Shown: positions 1 through 6,793 of the stretch, one piece after another | Numbering within the stretch: the first letter of the stretch is position 1 | How the letters are laid out: every line of letters begins with the position of its first letter | DNA from: Candidatus Saccharimonadia bacterium | GTDB taxonomy: Bacteria > Patescibacteriota > Saccharimonadia > Saccharimonadales > UBA4665 | NCBI GenBank assembly: GCA_023268595.1 | Contig: JALQUD010000002.1 | Location: forward strand, 26,989 to 39,302 | Length of the DNA: 12,314 nt | Direction: 5' to 3' | Made by a program: the position numbers and the translations under genes | The notes under the pieces: generated by a model | The model's database searches: none | What the model was told of the DNA's origin: nothing | What the model saw: the letters and a program-made list of their open reading frames with translations, nothing else

Positions 1-770
1 TAACGTAAGTCGAACACATAGACACCCCTGCCCTGCGGGTGGTCGGCAAAACGGGCGACGACGGCCGTCTTCTGATACTCATTGGCATACTTACCACTGG
101 AGTAAACGAAAGGCTGGGTACCGGTCGCCAAAGCCTGGACATCCTTCTTCTGCCGTACGCTGCGAAGATATTCGAATAACTTACCCTGTTTGTCGCGGAT
201 CAGCTTGGCGACTGCGATAGTGGCATGCACATCACTCAGTGCATCATGGGCCGCATAGTGGTCGATACCGTTGAGCTTGGTGATCAGTTCCAACCGGTTC
301 GTCGGCTTACCGTCCTCAGTAAACGGCCATTCGATACCATCCGGACGCAGCGCCCGGGTCATCCGCACCACGTCAAGCAGGTCCCAGCGCGAGCAGCCAT
401 CCTTGTACTGCCATTCGTATGGGTCATAGAAGTTACGCCAGTGCAGATAGCGCATGAACTCATCATCGAACCTGACCGTATTGAAGCCCATGAAGGTCGT
501 GTCGGGTGTGACTATCTCGGAATAAAAATGGTCCAGGAATTCGGCTTCGGTCAGACCATCGGCCAGCGTCGACTGCGGAGTGATACCGGTCACCAGTACG
601 GCACCGGGGTCAGGTACGACATCCGGCGTAAGCTTGATCATCAGATTCACCGGCTCGCCGATAGGGTTCAGCTCAAGGTCGGTCCGGATACCGGCGAACT
701 GCATGATGCGGTCGTCGCGCGGGTCGAGCCCGCTGGTTTCAAGGTCGTAAAAGAAATAGGTTGCTGCCAT
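1..770 (-). CDS. sbcB: Exodeoxyribonuclease I, N-terminal part (cut by window edge)
   Basis: Exonuclease I digests single-stranded DNA 3' to 5' and acts in recombination and mismatch repair. The 256 residues visible begin at ATG 768-770 and run off the left edge in frame, so the C-terminal part is missing. The DEDDh exonuclease fold is clear: the first motif has D9 and E11 (YDLET), the second is NTVRFDDE at 97-104, and the third is HDALSD at 175-180 with H175 and D180 as the expected catalytic pair. The stretches PGAVLVTGITPQ (55-66), RNFYDPYEW (112-120) and SRWDLLDV (127-134) are typical of SbcB rather than of generic DnaQ-like exonucleases. From about residue 200 the sequence enters the SH3-like region of the family. 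The start has AGG close upstream. A terminator at 823-849 separates it from the GH18 gene, so it probably has its own promoter in 771-822, but I see no convincing one there. Confidence 0.93.
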   Translation of the reverse strand, partial: MAATYFFYDLETSGLDPRDDRIMQFAGIRTDLELNPIGEPVNLMIKLTPDVVPDPGAVLVTGITPQSTLADGLTEAEFLDHFYSEIVTPDTTFMGFNTVRFDDEFMRYLHWRNFYDPYEWQYKDGCSRWDLLDVVRMTRALRPDGIEWPFTEDGKPTNRLELITKLNGIDHYAAHDALSDVHATIAVAKLIRDKQGKLFEYLRSVRQKKDVQALATGTQPFVYSSGKYANEYQKTAVVARFADHPQGRGVYVFDLR

Positions 771-822
771 ATCCTATTACCTTAGCCCACCACTAACGTG
801 CCGCGCAAGCTGTACTACGATC

Positions 823-849
823 AAAAAGGTCGAAACGTATCATCGACCT
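823..849 (-). terminator. Intrinsic terminator of the GH18 lipoprotein gene
   Basis: Read on the minus strand, AGGTCGA (849-843) pairs perfectly with TCGACCT (833-827) around a nine-base loop and runs into a U tract from the A run at 823-827. The TGA stop of the GH18 gene (840-842) lies inside the loop, so the coding sequence contributes the 5' arm. The seven-pair stem plus U run fits a Rho-independent terminator, though the stem is short. Confidence 0.65.
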
Positions 850-1883
850 GACAACGCGGCGAAATAGTCGTCATCAAGCCCTTCGGCCGACCAGGCAAAG
901 ACCGGCACACGACCCTCGGGCAGCGCAGCCATCACCGCGCGCACATCATCCGGGGTGAAGCAACTGGTCCAGCCATCGGCATCGGCCAGCCCATGTGAGC
1001 CGTCTGCCATGGGTTGTAACGCCGACGCGTCAATCGAACGGTACGGTGAGCTCGTGCCGGCAGTGAAGCTATCACCCTCGGCCTGTGCACTCTGGTAGGT
1101 GTAGCAGTAGCCAGGGAAACCGATCGCAGCCTTAGCGCTGCCGCCCGCCTCGCTGAGCCGCTGCTGCCATGCCTCAAAACTGCGTAACATCCAGTCACGT
1201 GAGGCTACCGGCCCGGCACCACCATCGCCATAGGGCGTGTTCTCATCATACGTCATCACATGAACCACGTCGGCATGCTGCGCAATATCACCTATGGCTG
1301 CGAAAAATCCCTCGGTGTTATCAGAAGCCGGTACGGCGACACTTAACCGCCGGTCCGGATACAGACGGTCAAGTGAACCGAGCAACGCGCCGAAACGCTC
1401 GGCTTGTGAAACCTCGGGATATTCCCAATCCATGTCAATACCATCGACCGGACGTCCAATCTGGTCAGCTACCCGGTCGGCAGCCTGGCCGATACGGGCT
1501 GCGAAAGCCTCCGGATCATAGGATTGGGCTTCAAAGCCATCAAGGATGGGCTGGTGCGTCTCGTCGGTGCCGTACCCGCCGATCGCCAATGACACATGCG
1601 CGTCAGCAGCCAGCCGGCCAACCACATCGACCACGCCTTGGGGAATTTCCGGCGTTGGCAGCTGTTCGTCCTCTGGAACGGCGAATGCCAACACCACATT
1701 GGCATGTTCATCGGCTAGCGGCAGCCCGGCGATCGCCTGGTATTGTTCAGGTTCCAGCCACGTCGGCACATACAAGGTCGGTCCACCGGCCTGTTCAGCA
1801 CCAGCCTCCGGAGCGCCGCTACAACCAGCTACGAGCGTGGCAGTCAGTGCCGCACCGGCGACAGCCCGACCTAAACGACGCAC
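840..1883 (-). CDS. GH18-like glycosidase, predicted lipoprotein
   Basis: A 347-residue secreted enzyme of the glycoside hydrolase 18 (chitinase/endo-N-acetylglucosaminidase) superfamily. The start is GTG 1881-1883, because the reading frame then gives a standard lipoprotein signal: RR near the start, a hydrophobic stretch, and the lipobox LVAGC with C21 as the lipidated residue. GH18 hallmarks appear in order: a strand ending in SLAIGGYG (98-105); the catalytic motif DGIDMDWEYP (147-156) with D147, D150, D152 and the proton donor E154; SVAVPA (181-186); MTYD (210-213); and a late strand with W331 (FAWSAEG). C260 and C308 could form a disulfide. These residues suggest an active enzyme of the substrate-assisted type acting on GlcNAc-containing glycans. 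The substrate (chitin, peptidoglycan or host glycoprotein) cannot be read from sequence. It is a single gene with its own candidate promoter and terminator. Confidence 0.85.
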   Translation of the reverse strand: MRRLGRAVAGAALTATLVAGCSGAPEAGAEQAGGPTLYVPTWLEPEQYQAIAGLPLADEHANVVLAFAVPEDEQLPTPEIPQGVVDVVGRLAADAHVSLAIGGYGTDETHQPILDGFEAQSYDPEAFAARIGQAADRVADQIGRPVDGIDMDWEYPEVSQAERFGALLGSLDRLYPDRRLSVAVPASDNTEGFFAAIGDIAQHADVVHVMTYDENTPYGDGGAGPVASRDWMLRSFEAWQQRLSEAGGSAKAAIGFPGYCYTYQSAQAEGDSFTAGTSSPYRSIDASALQPMADGSHGLADADGWTSCFTPDDVRAVMAALPEGRVPVFAWSAEGLDDDYFAALSGR

Positions 1884-1913
1884 GGGCTAATTCCAGTCTT
1901 TAATCGGTTATAG

Positions 1914-1922
1914 ATAATAGCA
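1914..1922 (-). promoter_or_regulatory. Extended -10 promoter candidate for the GH18 gene
   Basis: On the minus strand 1922-1914 reads TGCTATTAT, an extended -10 element (TGnTATAAT with one change). It lies 30 nt before the GTG start and would give a leader of roughly 24 nt. No good -35 hexamer is seen at 16-18 nt, which extended -10 promoters can tolerate. Confidence 0.45.
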
Positions 1923-1990
1923 TGGGTCATGAATAAGCTACTATACCATCTAGTCACAAATAAGGCTACATTCTGGGCTTACGATCACAC

Positions 1991-2587
1991 CTACGGGCGC
2001 CCCCATTGGACGACCGTATCCGCCACCAACGATACGTCGGCCGGCAACATCGCCTCCGCTCCATCCGGCACGGCCCGGTCTTGGCCTTCATACCGTGCCA
2101 ATGTCATGTGCGGCCGGAATGACATAGCGTGGCGGAGCTGTGGCAATGTACCGAATAATTCTTCAGGGCGACGCCCCGGTATCCAGTTCCCGGCCAAAGC
2201 CATCAAGCGCTCGGCTGCCTGCCGGTGCAACGACAGCAATGGCGCATCTTTCGCGAAACGAAGCACGACGACACCACGTTCTGCGCCCCATAACTCAAGA
2301 CCGGAAGGCTGCAGGGTAACTCCGGGCAACATTGCCGTTTCCGCCCAGGCAGCATAACCGTCCAGCCCTTCGCGCAGTGACGAAAGGCTAATCGTCGAAC
2401 CCTGCCGGCTAAGATCGGCATGCAACCGACGGAGCGATCCGATGTGGATGACCGTCACATGCAGTTCCGGTTCCCGCACCAAGACACCGCCTGCCCGGCT
2501 CAGCGCAGTCTGAAGCCTGGTCAGGTCGCCGAAAGCTGATGGGTCCGGCCGGTACTGGATGAAATACCGCGGATCAGGACCACTCAC
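1991..2587 (-). CDS. 2H phosphoesterase family protein (2'-5' RNA ligase-like)
   Basis: About 198 residues with the two H-x-T/S signatures of the 2H phosphoesterase superfamily: HVT (H43, T45 counted from GTG 2587) and HMT within FRPHMTLAR (H160, T162). The spacing of about 117 residues and a total length near 200 match the LigT / 2'-5' RNA ligase / cyclic phosphodiesterase group, which acts on 2'-5' or 2',3'-cyclic phosphates of RNA and related nucleotides. The substrate here is unknown. The start is uncertain. GTG 2585-2587 overlaps the photolyase stop by 14 nt, while TTG 2600-2602 would add five residues and overlap by 29 nt. Neither has a strong Shine-Dalgarno sequence. The overlap means it is co-transcribed and probably translationally coupled to the photolyase. 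No clear terminator follows the stop. Confidence 0.75.
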   Translation of the reverse strand: MSGPDPRYFIQYRPDPSAFGDLTRLQTALSRAGGVLVREPELHVTVIHIGSLRRLHADLSRQGSTISLSSLREGLDGYAAWAETAMLPGVTLQPSGLELWGAERGVVVLRFAKDAPLLSLHRQAAERLMALAGNWIPGRRPEELFGTLPQLRHAMSFRPHMTLARYEGQDRAVPDGAEAMLPADVSLVADTVVQWGRP

Positions 2588-3986
2588 GGATATAGGCTTC
2601 AATATCGAATTTCCGCTTCAGACCGTTATACACCATACTGCGGACCGTTCCGTAAACCGGCCGTTCCTGCCACGGCCGGTCGTGCAGGCCGGCGATACTC
2701 CACAGGATACCAACGTAGCCGTTCGGGTCGCCGCCATCGATATGGTAAAAATCGTTCAAGTACAGCAACGTTTCGAGCGCACCTTGCGGCGTATTACTCC
2801 ATTCCAACACCTTCTTAGCCCAATACATACGCATATAGCCATGGATCTTGCCTGAGCGCACCAACTGGCGCTGCGCGGCGTTCCAAGCCTCGTCGTGCGT
2901 CTCGGCCGCCTCGAACTGAGCCCGGCTGTAGGTAAAATCGCGGGCATCCGTTTTGTGCTTATCCAGTGTGTTGCGGGCCCACTCCGGCGCGCCGGACAAC
3001 TTGTCATACGAATCGTTGTATAGGCAGAAATTGTCGCTCAACTCTTTACGGACCACGGCTTCTTCAATGAAGGCATCGGCATCCTCGGCTGAAGGACCGC
3101 TGCGCCCATCCAGCTGCTTGATCTCCCGGACGACCGTGGCCACGCTCAATTGGCCATAGTGGAAATACGGGTTCAGTTCGCTCTGCCCGTCCTGGGTGGG
3201 ATCGTTGCGCTGGCTCGCATACCCCTTCAGACGATGCTGCAGAAAATCATCCATAGCCTTCCGGGCAGCCTTTTCTCCGGATTTGAAGCGGCTGATATCG
3301 CTACCATTGTCCGGCACATCGGCCAGCTGTCTTTCAATCATGTCCGACAGATCATCGATGGTCTTGACGGTCCCTGGCCAGGCATGCGGATGCTTTGACA
3401 ACGGCCGGGCCTCCTCCAGATAATCCGGCACTAGACGGTTAATCTTGGGGCGCAGCGTACGGGCGGCGATCTCCTGGTGGTCGCTAGCCTTCCAGACCGG
3501 CACCACGTTATGGGTATCGACCTCAACGACCGGACAGCTGGCATGTTCGGCAATTACTTGATGCAGCTTACGAGGACCGCGAAGCGGGCTGAAATCAAAC
3601 ACGAGCGACTGGGGCTTCAGGTGATGCAACAATCCCTTGATACGCTCCTCGCCTTTGCCAAGCATCAGCATGAATGGCACATCCTTCGCAGCCAAGCCGG
3701 CTTCGACCTCTTTCAGGCCATCAAGCATGAACCGGTAGTGTTCACGGGCGCGCGTACCGCTGCGGGGATACAGCACGAAGGCTACGGCCAGCGGCACCTC
3801 TAAACGCAGCGCCTGCTCCTGGGCTACCTGGAGTGCGAAATTATCATGCAGCCGCATATCGCGCGACATGATGTATAGCACGCAGCTGCTAGCATCGGGC
3901 GTAGGCTTGTTGTTCAGGCGGCGGATACGGTCTTTGAGGATATGTCGGTCGGTCTGTTTTTGCATGGACTTATCATAGCTCATCAT
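2574..3986 (-). CDS. Class II cyclobutane pyrimidine dimer photolyase
   Basis: A light-driven DNA repair flavoprotein (deoxyribodipyrimidine photolyase) that splits UV-induced cyclobutane pyrimidine dimers using FADH-. At 470 residues it has the usual length. The N-terminal antenna domain starts with the class II signature VLYIMSRDMRLHDNFAL (36-52). The C-terminal FAD domain carries SQRNDPTQDGQSELNPYFHYGQ (258-279), RKELSDNFCLYN (313-324), AWNAAQRQL (367-375), HGYMRMYWAKK (382-392), DPNGYVGILWSI (420-431) and HDRPW (435-439). These are class II rather than class I or cryptochrome patterns. The first two codons are both ATG (3984-3986 and 3981-3983), and AGAGGT about 8 nt upstream supports a start here. 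Its promoter candidate is at 4007-4035. The downstream 2H gene overlaps its 3' end. The first 30 residues are a basic extension outside the fold. Confidence 0.93.
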   Translation of the reverse strand: MMSYDKSMQKQTDRHILKDRIRRLNNKPTPDASSCVLYIMSRDMRLHDNFALQVAQEQALRLEVPLAVAFVLYPRSGTRAREHYRFMLDGLKEVEAGLAAKDVPFMLMLGKGEERIKGLLHHLKPQSLVFDFSPLRGPRKLHQVIAEHASCPVVEVDTHNVVPVWKASDHQEIAARTLRPKINRLVPDYLEEARPLSKHPHAWPGTVKTIDDLSDMIERQLADVPDNGSDISRFKSGEKAARKAMDDFLQHRLKGYASQRNDPTQDGQSELNPYFHYGQLSVATVVREIKQLDGRSGPSAEDADAFIEEAVVRKELSDNFCLYNDSYDKLSGAPEWARNTLDKHKTDARDFTYSRAQFEAAETHDEAWNAAQRQLVRSGKIHGYMRMYWAKKVLEWSNTPQGALETLLYLNDFYHIDGGDPNGYVGILWSIAGLHDRPWQERPVYGTVRSMVYNGLKRKFDIEAYIREWS

Positions 3987-4006
3987 CGGGCCGACCTCTG
4001 TAATAA

Positions 4007-4035
4007 AATTTACCGGTCACACTTACACTTACCAA
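4007..4035 (-). promoter_or_regulatory. Sigma70-like promoter candidate for photolyase
   Basis: On the minus strand TTGGTA (4035-4030) and TAAATT (4012-4007) are separated by 17 nt. The -35 shares TTG and the last A with consensus, and the -10 matches at four of six positions. It would start transcription near 4000 and give a short leader that still includes the AGAGGT ribosome binding site. Confidence 0.4.
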
Positions 4036-4052
4036 CATATAGTAAAGCGATA

Positions 4053-5339
4053 TCAGTAGTTGAACGAACCGTGGCCACCGACGGCGACGCGGTCATCGGC
4101 TTGGACGCCTTGGCGCACCAACTCATGCATGATACCCATCTTGCGCATGATGTCACGCAGGCGGGCCACACCCTCATCGTTTGAGAATTCAGTGCGGGCG
4201 GCGAATTTCTCGATCTTATTACCCGTCACCAGGAAGCTTTGTCCGTTCGGTCCGTTCGGCTGCTTCGAGACACGCCAGGCCAGACTGTCATCCTTGAGCT
4301 TGATGACCGGCACCTGGTCGGCCTCATCCTCAATATGTTCGGCCTTGTACGCCTCCAGAACATGCTTGACGGCGTAGAACAGCTGTTTGACGCCATTACC
4401 TGCCTGGGCGGATATAGCGTGCACCGGCGTGCCTTCCGGCACTACGGTGGCCAGGCGCGCTTTTATGTCATCGACCATTTCCTGGTCCATGCCATCGGTC
4501 TTATTGATGGCGATGACCTGTGGCCGGTCCGTCAGATCAACCTTGTAGGCCGCCAGCTCATCCTGGATCGTCGTATAGGCGGCCGCCGGGTCTTCGTTAT
4601 AAGCGTCAATCATGTGCAACAGTACTTTGGTACGCTCCACGTGACGCAGGAATTCGTGGCCCAGACCGCGTCCGGCAGAAGCGCCTTCGATAAGGCCCGG
4701 AATATCAGCTACCAGCACCGTGGTGTCTCCATCGATATCGACGACGCCTAAGTTGGGGCGCAACGTCGTGAAGGGATAGTCGGCGATTTCCGGCCGCGCG
4801 TTGCTGGCTGCCCCCAGAAGCGTGGATTTTCCAGCGTTCGGTAGGCCGACCAGCCCGACATCTGCGATCATCTTCAGTTCCAAGCGCAGGATGAACGCCT
4901 CACCGGCCTCACCCTTCTCGGCAAACCGCGGCGTCTGACGCACCGAGCTGACAAAGTGGGCGTTACCGAAGCCGCCACGCCCACCCTTGGCGATTACCGC
5001 CTCGGCACCATCGCTAGCCAGATCAGCCAGCACGACGCCCTCCTCGGTAGCCACCACCGTACCGACCGGTACCGCCACCCGCAGGTCCTTACCGCTACGG
5101 CCATGTTTACGGCGCTTACCACCGGCCTGACCAGGCTGGGCGCTCAGCTCACGCTGGTAGCGGAATGCCGCCAGGGTATTCTGATTGCGGCTGCCGGCAA
5201 AAACGACGTCGCCGCCATGGCCGCCGTCACCACCGTCCGGACCGCCGCGGTCAACGAACTTCTCATGACGGAAACTGACCGCGCCATTACCACCGTCGCC
5301 CGCCGACACATCAACCAGTACTTTATCGATAAAATTCAT
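4053..5339 (-). CDS. obgE: Obg family GTPase (ribosome assembly)
   Basis: ObgE/CgtA is a GTPase that binds the 50S subunit, takes part in its late assembly and links it to stress signalling. All three domains are present in 428 residues. The glycine-rich Obg fold spans 1-158 (RGGPDGGDGGHGGDVVF at 31-47). The G domain has GLPNAGKS (165-172, G1), TT (191-192, G2), DIPG (212-215, G3), NKTD (279-282, G4) and ISA (309-311, G5). A C-terminal OCT domain runs from about 345 to the end (SLAWRVSKQ, GVARLRDIMRKMGI). The MNFIDKV start at 5337-5339 matches the conserved beginning of the family. No Shine-Dalgarno is visible. Instead a perfect TATAAT ends only 4 nt before the ATG, so the mRNA may be leaderless. 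The next gene downstream, photolyase, appears to have its own promoter. Confidence 0.97.
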   Translation of the reverse strand: MNFIDKVLVDVSAGDGGNGAVSFRHEKFVDRGGPDGGDGGHGGDVVFAGSRNQNTLAAFRYQRELSAQPGQAGGKRRKHGRSGKDLRVAVPVGTVVATEEGVVLADLASDGAEAVIAKGGRGGFGNAHFVSSVRQTPRFAEKGEAGEAFILRLELKMIADVGLVGLPNAGKSTLLGAASNARPEIADYPFTTLRPNLGVVDIDGDTTVLVADIPGLIEGASAGRGLGHEFLRHVERTKVLLHMIDAYNEDPAAAYTTIQDELAAYKVDLTDRPQVIAINKTDGMDQEMVDDIKARLATVVPEGTPVHAISAQAGNGVKQLFYAVKHVLEAYKAEHIEDEADQVPVIKLKDDSLAWRVSKQPNGPNGQSFLVTGNKIEKFAARTEFSNDEGVARLRDIMRKMGIMHELVRQGVQADDRVAVGGHGSFNY

Positions 5340-5343
5340 TCAA

Positions 5344-5349
5344 ATTATA
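5344..5349 (-). promoter_or_regulatory. Consensus -10 box directly before obgE
   Basis: TATAAT on the minus strand (5349-5344) is followed by TTGA and then the obgE ATG. The usual 6-7 nt from -10 to the start site would place the first transcribed base at or just inside the ATG. No good -35 is seen at 16-18 nt; the upstream DNA is A-rich. Confidence 0.45.
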
Positions 5350-5462
5350 CTTTAACACAATTATTTCGTTTTTTCTAATCAACTGCCCCACCGCCACCCA
5401 CACGCCACAAACTTGCCAAAACAATACAAGGACAACATATGCATGCAGCGATCCCTCGAGAC

Positions 5463-5586
5463 TGAGGATAGTGTTCAGGTTTGGAGTACAAGGCAATCAC
5501 GAGAAGCGCAACGAACCGTACTAGAAGTACGGAGAGTGAGCATCGCAATGATTAACGCAGTAATCCGAGCCTGAACGCTATCCTCA
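5463..5586 (-). repeat. 124-nt near-perfect stem-loop after the LysM/CHAP gene
   Basis: Bases 5463-5489 pair with 5560-5586 in a 27-position stem with a single mismatch (5486/5563) and a few G-U wobbles. The interior has further pairing, AATCA (5495-5499) with TGATT (5549-5553) and GCG (5506-5508) with CGC (5544-5546). It closes with a perfect 7-bp apical hairpin, CCGTACT (5516-5522) and AGTACGG (5526-5532). On the minus strand its first three bases are the TGA stop of the LysM/CHAP gene. No U tract follows in either direction, so it is not a standard intrinsic terminator. It could be a 3' mRNA stabiliser, a structured RNA, or a dispersed palindromic repeat of the REP/MITE kind. Only one copy lies in this window. 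Confidence 0.75.
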
Positions 5587-6732
5587 CTGGAAGATGTAGT
5601 GCTCGAATTTCGCCGCACTAACCCAATCCGCAGTCCGCCCCACAGCATTGTACCCAGCCAACCCGTTCATATCCGAATACTTGATCATAGTCCCATCAGG
5701 CGACACCGCCTCGATCACCGCCACATGGCCTTCCGCACCGCGGTCGGTCTGGCCGATAGCGCCTACGCGCGGCACCGTGCTGACGGTCCAGCCACTGCGT
5801 GGGGCCAGGTTGTCCCAGGTGTTGGCGTTACCCCAGTTGCTGGGCACCCTGATCTTGTTAGCTACATACCAGGTACAGTAGCCAGGCACATAGCCATTGC
5901 TACCATACAGCGGACCGGCGCCGCCCCAAGGGAATGATGAACCGTAGCCGCCGCCACCGCCACCATATGAAGCTACAGCGGGCTGGACCTTCAGGATCTG
6001 TCCGTCGGGTACGATGATCCGCTCACCAGGCTTCAGGCCACCGGTCTCGGCGTCATTGTAGCGGATGATCTTTTCCTTGGTAGTACGATATTTCTCGGCC
6101 AGGCTATCCGGCGTGTCCCCACCCTTCACGACGTAGATCACACCGTTGACGCCAGGCAGGACGTACAGCTTGGTACCCGGCGTGACGTTATTGTTCGGCA
6201 AGTCATTGGACCAGAGAATCGTGTCAGTGGTGACGTGGAACTGGGCGGCGATACTGGCGGCGGTGTCGCCGGCTTTGGCTTCATAGACCTGGATGTCTTT
6301 GTTGGATTTGTAGGCCGTGGAAATGACCTGCGGCTTGCTGACCAGGCTGTCGGATGTCTGAGCCACCGCTAATTGGGCATTCTCGGAGTCGGCTTGGTTA
6401 GTTACGGCTACGGTCTGCGGCAGATTAGCCACCCGGGCCACGTTGACGGCGATGTCGGCCGAAGATAGGCGGTCCAGAGGGTTGGCGGCCATCGAGTCCT
6501 TGCGGGCCAGCGCGCTGACAGCAGAAGCCGAGGTGCGTGTTTCGTCACCAGGAGTCATGGAACGGACGACCAAGAAACCGACCGTCAGGAGAAGCGCGGC
6601 GTTGAAGCCAAGCAATCCGTACCGTATACGCCGGCGCCGGGCTGCAGCGGCTTGGGTGCCACTAACCGGCTTGACGACGCTTTGCGGCGTCTCCAGACGT
6701 AAACTAGCTGCGACTATCCGTGGCATGCTCAT
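5584..6732 (-). CDS. Membrane-anchored LysM-LysM-CHAP peptidoglycan hydrolase
   Basis: A 382-residue envelope enzyme predicted to bind peptidoglycan through two LysM domains and cleave its peptide bonds. After a basic segment (ARRRRIR, 31-37) comes one transmembrane helix (about 38-57) that would put the rest outside the cytoplasmic membrane. LysM1 spans about 148-193 (AGDT at 154-157), LysM2 about 199-243 (GGDT at 204-207), then a glycine-rich linker (257-262). The CHAP amidase/endopeptidase domain fills the C terminus: catalytic C286 in GYCTWYVA, H336 in EGHVAVIE, and D354 in YSDMN as the likely third residue. Start choice: ATG 6730-6732 lies 10 nt after a -10 box. TTG 6739-6741 would precede the predicted start site, and ATG 6724-6726 is also possible. 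The gene follows MltG, another murein enzyme, but has its own promoter. Its stop codon opens the stem-loop at 5463-5586. Confidence 0.9.
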   Translation of the reverse strand: MSMPRIVAASLRLETPQSVVKPVSGTQAAAARRRRIRYGLLGFNAALLLTVGFLVVRSMTPGDETRTSASAVSALARKDSMAANPLDRLSSADIAVNVARVANLPQTVAVTNQADSENAQLAVAQTSDSLVSKPQVISTAYKSNKDIQVYEAKAGDTAASIAAQFHVTTDTILWSNDLPNNNVTPGTKLYVLPGVNGVIYVVKGGDTPDSLAEKYRTTKEKIIRYNDAETGGLKPGERIIVPDGQILKVQPAVASYGGGGGGYGSSFPWGGAGPLYGSNGYVPGYCTWYVANKIRVPSNWGNANTWDNLAPRSGWTVSTVPRVGAIGQTDRGAEGHVAVIEAVSPDGTMIKYSDMNGLAGYNAVGRTADWVSAAKFEHYIFQ

Positions 6733-6742
6733 TACTGGCAAT

Positions 6743-6770
6743 ATTGTAGCAAACGTGGCTTAGATTGCAA
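6743..6770 (-). promoter_or_regulatory. Promoter of the LysM/CHAP gene
   Basis: On the minus strand TTGCAA (6770-6765) is followed after 16 nt by TACAAT (6748-6743), preceded by TG at the extended -10 position (TGCTACAAT). The predicted start site near 6736-6737 leaves only 4-5 nt before the ATG at 6732. It sits in the 61-bp gap after mltG. Confidence 0.65.
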
Positions 6771-6793
6771 CCCGGTCATATGCGTCACCCCTG

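Noticed and set aside
225..785. Plus-strand open frame of 186 codons
   Set aside because: It lies opposite exonuclease I, whose catalytic motifs are all present on the minus strand.
1169..1903. Plus-strand open frame of 244 codons
   Set aside because: It is antisense to the GH18 gene; the Arg/His/Pro-rich product has no family motif.
5463..5586. Intrinsic terminator for the LysM/CHAP gene
   Set aside because: The stem is strong but no U tract follows on the minus strand, and the size and nested structure exceed a normal terminator; kept as a structured repeat instead.
6739..6741. TTG start for the LysM/CHAP gene
   Set aside because: It would lie upstream of the start site predicted from TACAAT at 6748-6743; ATG 6732 fits better.
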